A DNA stretch of 64,000 bases. Origin: Faucicola sp048551375. GTDB lineage: Bacteria; Pseudomonadota; Gammaproteobacteria; Pseudomonadales; Moraxellaceae. Below are positions 61,464 to 64,000 of the stretch, piece after piece. Every line of letters starts with the position of its first letter. The stretch's first letter is position 1. Below the pieces are notes generated by a model. The model was not told the DNA's origin, ran no database searches, and saw only the letters and a program-made list of their open reading frames with translations. The position numbers were made by a program, and so were the translations under genes. The DNA is taken from contig NZ_JBLYZJ010000001.1 of assembly GCF_048551375.1 (NCBI RefSeq), positions 186,001 to 250,000 of the forward strand, given 5' to 3'.

Positions 61464-62252
61464 ATGTTCACCGACACCCACGCCCATATTAATCGCCTCG
61501 ACCTCACCCATCATGGCGATATTCGCACCGCCCTACAATCCGCCAAAGATGCCAACGTGCATCGCATCATGGCGATTATGTGTGACTTTGACGAATACGC
61601 ACCGATTGGCGAGCTTATCAAGACCGACATTGACGGCTTGACCCTCGGTATGAGTGCAGGGATTCACCCTTGCCAAGACGTGATTCATCAAGACCCACGC
61701 CAAATTACTACTGAGAATTTGGTCGAGCTTGCCAGTCCAAGCCATGTGTGGGCGATTGGGGAAACAGGCTTGGATTATTACTGGTCACAAGATTTTATCA
61801 ATGAGCAAAAACGCAGTTTTGCCGAGCATATCCACGCCAGCCAAACCCTCAAAAAACCCATCATCGTGCATACTCGCAATGCCCGAGCCGACACCATTGA
61901 TGTGCTAAAAGCCGAACAAGCCGAGCATGGCATTATCCATTGTTTTACCGAGGATTATGACACCGCCAAAAAAGCCTTGGATTTGGGCTTTTATATCTCA
62001 TTGTCGGGGATTGTTACCTTTAAGACCGCTACCGAATTGCAAGACGTTGCAAAAAAACTGCCGATTGACCGTATTCTTATCGAAACCGACAGCCCATACC
62101 TTGCCCCTGTGCCAAAGCGTGGCAAGCCCAATGAACCTGCCTTTGTACCGTATGTGGCGGACTTTTTGGCAAAATTATACGGCTTGCCGATTGAGCAATT
62201 TGCCAAACAAACCGATGAAAATTTTAATCAGCTATTAAGCCAATATCAATAA
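61464..62252 (+). CDS. TatD family metal-dependent hydrolase
   Basis: 262 residues. TatD-type metal site: FTDTHAHIN (His pair), VWAIGETGLDYYW (Glu), PIIVHTRNARADT (His), IIHCFTEDYD (His) and LIETDSPYLAP (Asp). All ligands are present. The family includes YcfH and TatD with 3'-exonuclease or quality-control deoxyribonuclease activity; YcfH is the likelier match by length and LAPVPKRGKPNEP. In E. coli ycfH sits near holB; here the TetR gene follows. Confidence 0.93.
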   Translation: MFTDTHAHINRLDLTHHGDIRTALQSAKDANVHRIMAIMCDFDEYAPIGELIKTDIDGLTLGMSAGIHPCQDVIHQDPRQITTENLVELASPSHVWAIGETGLDYYWSQDFINEQKRSFAEHIHASQTLKKPIIVHTRNARADTIDVLKAEQAEHGIIHCFTEDYDTAKKALDLGFYISLSGIVTFKTATELQDVAKKLPIDRILIETDSPYLAPVPKRGKPNEPAFVPYVADFLAKLYGLPIEQFAKQTDENFNQLLSQYQ

Positions 62253-62342
62253 TCGTTAAAAGTGATTGGCAATGACTAAACGGTCATGTATGATATGGCA
62301 AAATGAACTGGCAAGTTTAAAGTTTTGTGATTGGAGTGATTG

Positions 62343-62996
62343 ATGAGTCGTCAACAGCAGTTTAAGCATCGTGAAGAAACTATCTTAGCCGTTGCCGAAC
62401 AGTTATTACTGGATTCTGGCGAAGGTGATATCACGTTGGATAATCTAGCGGAACAACTTGACCTTGCCAAAGGCACGCTGTACAAGCATTTTGCCAGTAA
62501 AGATGAGCTGTTTTTACGTATTATCATCCGCCATGAAGAGCATTTATTGGCAGTGAGTTTGATTGATGATGAGATTTCGGCAGGGGTGTCACGGTTTATT
62601 TTATGTCATTTGTTAAACCCACAAAAAGCCATGTTACTCAACCAAATCGAGGAACGCCTTGCCAGTTCAAGCGTAGGGCTAAATAAGCTATTTTCTCAAT
62701 TGTATGATATTCGCCGTGAACGCATGAAGCGAGTGATTGCCTTGACCACCCATTATCTGCAATCGCAAAATAGTTGCTTGAGTACCAGAGATTATTTGGC
62801 GACCATTTGGGCGATGGGGCAGGGTGGGGCAGGCTTGCTGAATTCGAGTTTTTATCAACGTTATTTGGGCAGGCGAGATACGCTTCGCTTGGCGTTGGTG
62901 CAACAGATTTTGGATATCCCAAAGCAGTACCCAAAAGGCAGAACCGAAGGGATGTTTGGGCATTTGCCGTATGAGGGTATGCCTCCAGAGGTTTAA
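62343..62996 (+). CDS. TetR family transcriptional regulator
   Basis: 217 residues from ATG 62343, with GGAG 6 nt upstream; a TTG at 62340 is in frame. The N-terminal HTH is ITLDNLAEQLDLAKGTLYKHFASKDELFLRII (about 32-63). The C-terminal ligand domain is unassigned. It precedes the pseudopilin genes by 12 bp, but a functional link is not evident. Targets unknown. Confidence 0.92.
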   Translation: MSRQQQFKHREETILAVAEQLLLDSGEGDITLDNLAEQLDLAKGTLYKHFASKDELFLRIIIRHEEHLLAVSLIDDEISAGVSRFILCHLLNPQKAMLLNQIEERLASSSVGLNKLFSQLYDIRRERMKRVIALTTHYLQSQNSCLSTRDYLATIWAMGQGGAGLLNSSFYQRYLGRRDTLRLALVQQILDIPKQYPKGRTEGMFGHLPYEGMPPEV

Positions 62997-63008
62997 GTAA
63001 AAGAATTT

Positions 63009-63629
63009 ATGCCATCATTTGCCCCTATCACCAAAAAACCGCCTCATCAACACGGCTTTACCCTTGTGGAAATCATGGTGGTGATTGTGATTATGACGAT
63101 TTTTGCAGGCATGATGACCTTATCGGTGAGTGGTAGTGATAATCGTAAAAATATGGCTTTTTATGAACATTTACAAAGTAATTTAACCCATATTCGGTTA
63201 TTAGCCAGTGAGCAAATGCAACCCTACGGACTGGCGATTAAACTGGCACAAGGCGATAACCCTAGCCAATTGATGGTGGTTAAACTTACCAATGCCAATT
63301 CATCCAATCCCACAAACAGCACGACTACTAATACCAAACCCACCGCCCCCAGTTGGCAACTCGAAAAGCAAATACCACCCCTTGATGTGCCAAATAATAT
63401 CACTGTCAATATTCAAACACTTGATACGATGAATAATATGCTGATAAATCAACAAGCTCCGAATTGGCTTGTGGGTAATCAAGCACCGCCTGTGGTATGG
63501 TTTGGGACAGGGGAAGCCACGCCTGTGCAGATTAGCTTACAAAAGACCAATCCTAACGATAGCACGGTTTACCCGATTGGACAGCCCATCATTATTAATC
63601 AATTTGGGGCAGTGGAGTTGGCAAAATGA
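63009..63629 (+). CDS. gspH: Type II secretion minor pseudopilin GspH
   Basis: 206 residues with a type IV prepilin leader: 16 residues ending in Gly, then FTLVEIMVVIVIMTIFAGMM with Glu at +5 (residue 21), cleaved by PilD/GspO. The globular part has a Thr/Asn-rich linker (SNPTNSTTTNTKPTAP) and a beta-rich end. The following gene is a clear GspI, so GspH/FimT of type II secretion fits. TGA overlaps the next ATG (ATGA), indicating coupling. Rest of the gsp operon lies beyond the window. Confidence 0.88.
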   Translation: MPSFAPITKKPPHQHGFTLVEIMVVIVIMTIFAGMMTLSVSGSDNRKNMAFYEHLQSNLTHIRLLASEQMQPYGLAIKLAQGDNPSQLMVVKLTNANSSNPTNSTTTNTKPTAPSWQLEKQIPPLDVPNNITVNIQTLDTMNNMLINQQAPNWLVGNQAPPVVWFGTGEATPVQISLQKTNPNDSTVYPIGQPIIINQFGAVELAK

Positions 63630-64000
63630 ACCATGTGATTGCCAAGCATTTTGCAAATTTACCGAACCAACAACGAGGCTTTACCTTAATTGAGGTGATG
63701 GTGGCATTGGCGATTTTGGCAGTGGTTGCTGTGTCCGCCAGTCAAGCCAGTCGTAGCTATGTGCAGTCAGTCGGTAATATGAAGCAACGCAGTTTGGCGT
63801 ATTTTGTCGCCCAAAATACCTTGGCGGATTTACGTATTCAGCAAACGTGGTTGACCGCTTCCGAAACTCGCCAAGCCCAAATGGGCGGTCAAGCGTGGCA
63901 AGTGACCATTGCCCCTAGTGAGTTGGTAGGGCTAGGTTCGGATACGCTAAAAAAAGTCGAGATACAAGTCGCCCCTGTGACCCAAGGCAATGTTGGGCAT
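63626..64000 (+). CDS. gspI: Type II secretion minor pseudopilin GspI (partial)
   Basis: First 125 codons are visible; the window ends within the gene. Prepilin leader ends in RG, then FTLIEVMVALAILAVVAVSAS with Glu at +5. IEVMVALAI and AYFVAQNTLADLRIQQ (GspI AxxxAxNxLxxLR pattern) identify GspI. It starts inside the gspH stop (ATGA). It is complete at the 5' end and cut at 3' only by the window edge. Confidence 0.9.
   Translation, partial: MNHVIAKHFANLPNQQRGFTLIEVMVALAILAVVAVSASQASRSYVQSVGNMKQRSLAYFVAQNTLADLRIQQTWLTASETRQAQMGGQAWQVTIAPSELVGLGSDTLKKVEIQVAPVTQGNVGH

Noticed and set aside
1..64000. tRNA, rRNA, tmRNA or RNase P RNA genes
   Set aside because: Gaps were read for T-loop-like and known ncRNA core motifs on both strands and none was convincing, though weak candidates could be missed by eye.

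Overview
The window reads as a chromosomal segment of a Moraxellaceae gammaproteobacterium, most likely Moraxella (M. osloensis-like). The grounds are the moderate, slightly AT-rich composition, the leuS-lptE-holA order typical of Gammaproteobacteria, a clpS-clpA pair, Lrp/RarD and MHS-type carriers, and many short palindromic intergenic repeats. The species is an inference; no rRNA or tRNA gene was seen to anchor it.

Layout. 0.1-14 kb: housekeeping genes ilvA, a UbiB-like kinase, a DinJ/YafQ-type toxin-antitoxin pair, a voltage-gated K+ channel with a zinc-ribbon tail, yebC, proB, an AT-rich orphan, hemE-argC, a coiled-coil membrane protein and clpS-clpA. 14-19.5 kb: a minus-strand run leuS, GNAT, small membrane protein, lptE, holA. 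19.6-29.3 kb: an Spx/ArsC-like protein, a two-gene orphan membrane/lipoprotein unit, a large acyl-CoA dehydrogenase, a VWA lipoprotein, and lemA with a very long M48 peptidase gene. 29.4-35.3 kb: a minus-strand cluster of an NrtA/CmpA-type ABC importer, a rubredoxin-rubredoxin reductase fusion and an acyl-CoA-dehydrogenase-fold flavoprotein, which looks like an uptake-plus-oxidation pathway of unknown substrate. 35.4-45 kb: an AhpD-like protein with palindromic operators, a YgiQ radical SAM enzyme, a split ThrE exporter, a DegV protein, a divergent Lrp/RarD pair with two phased operator-like sites, tag and an MHS symporter. 45.3-48.2 kb: a rhodanese and a compact McrB/McrC-like pair (candidate phage defence). 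48.4-55.8 kb: glutathione reductase, then a polyamine unit of potA-potB-potC-potD with a spermidine-dehydrogenase-like flavoprotein. 56-64 kb: beta-carbonic anhydrase, gloA, hemF, pdxH, a metallophosphoesterase, TatD, a TetR regulator and the start of a type II secretion pseudopilin operon (gspH, then gspI cut by the window end).

Most of the sequence is ordinary core genome. The parts most worth a second look are the flavoprotein/rubredoxin/ABC cluster, the McrBC-like pair with no visible DNA-reader domain, the M48 protein whose usual third zinc ligand is a lysine, the phased Lrp-type sites, and several short repeat families. One repeat has entered the 3' end of holA, and another (25.87-26.01 kb) is flanked by an 8-bp direct repeat like a target-site duplication. 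All names rest on motifs and remembered family resemblance; no database search was run.
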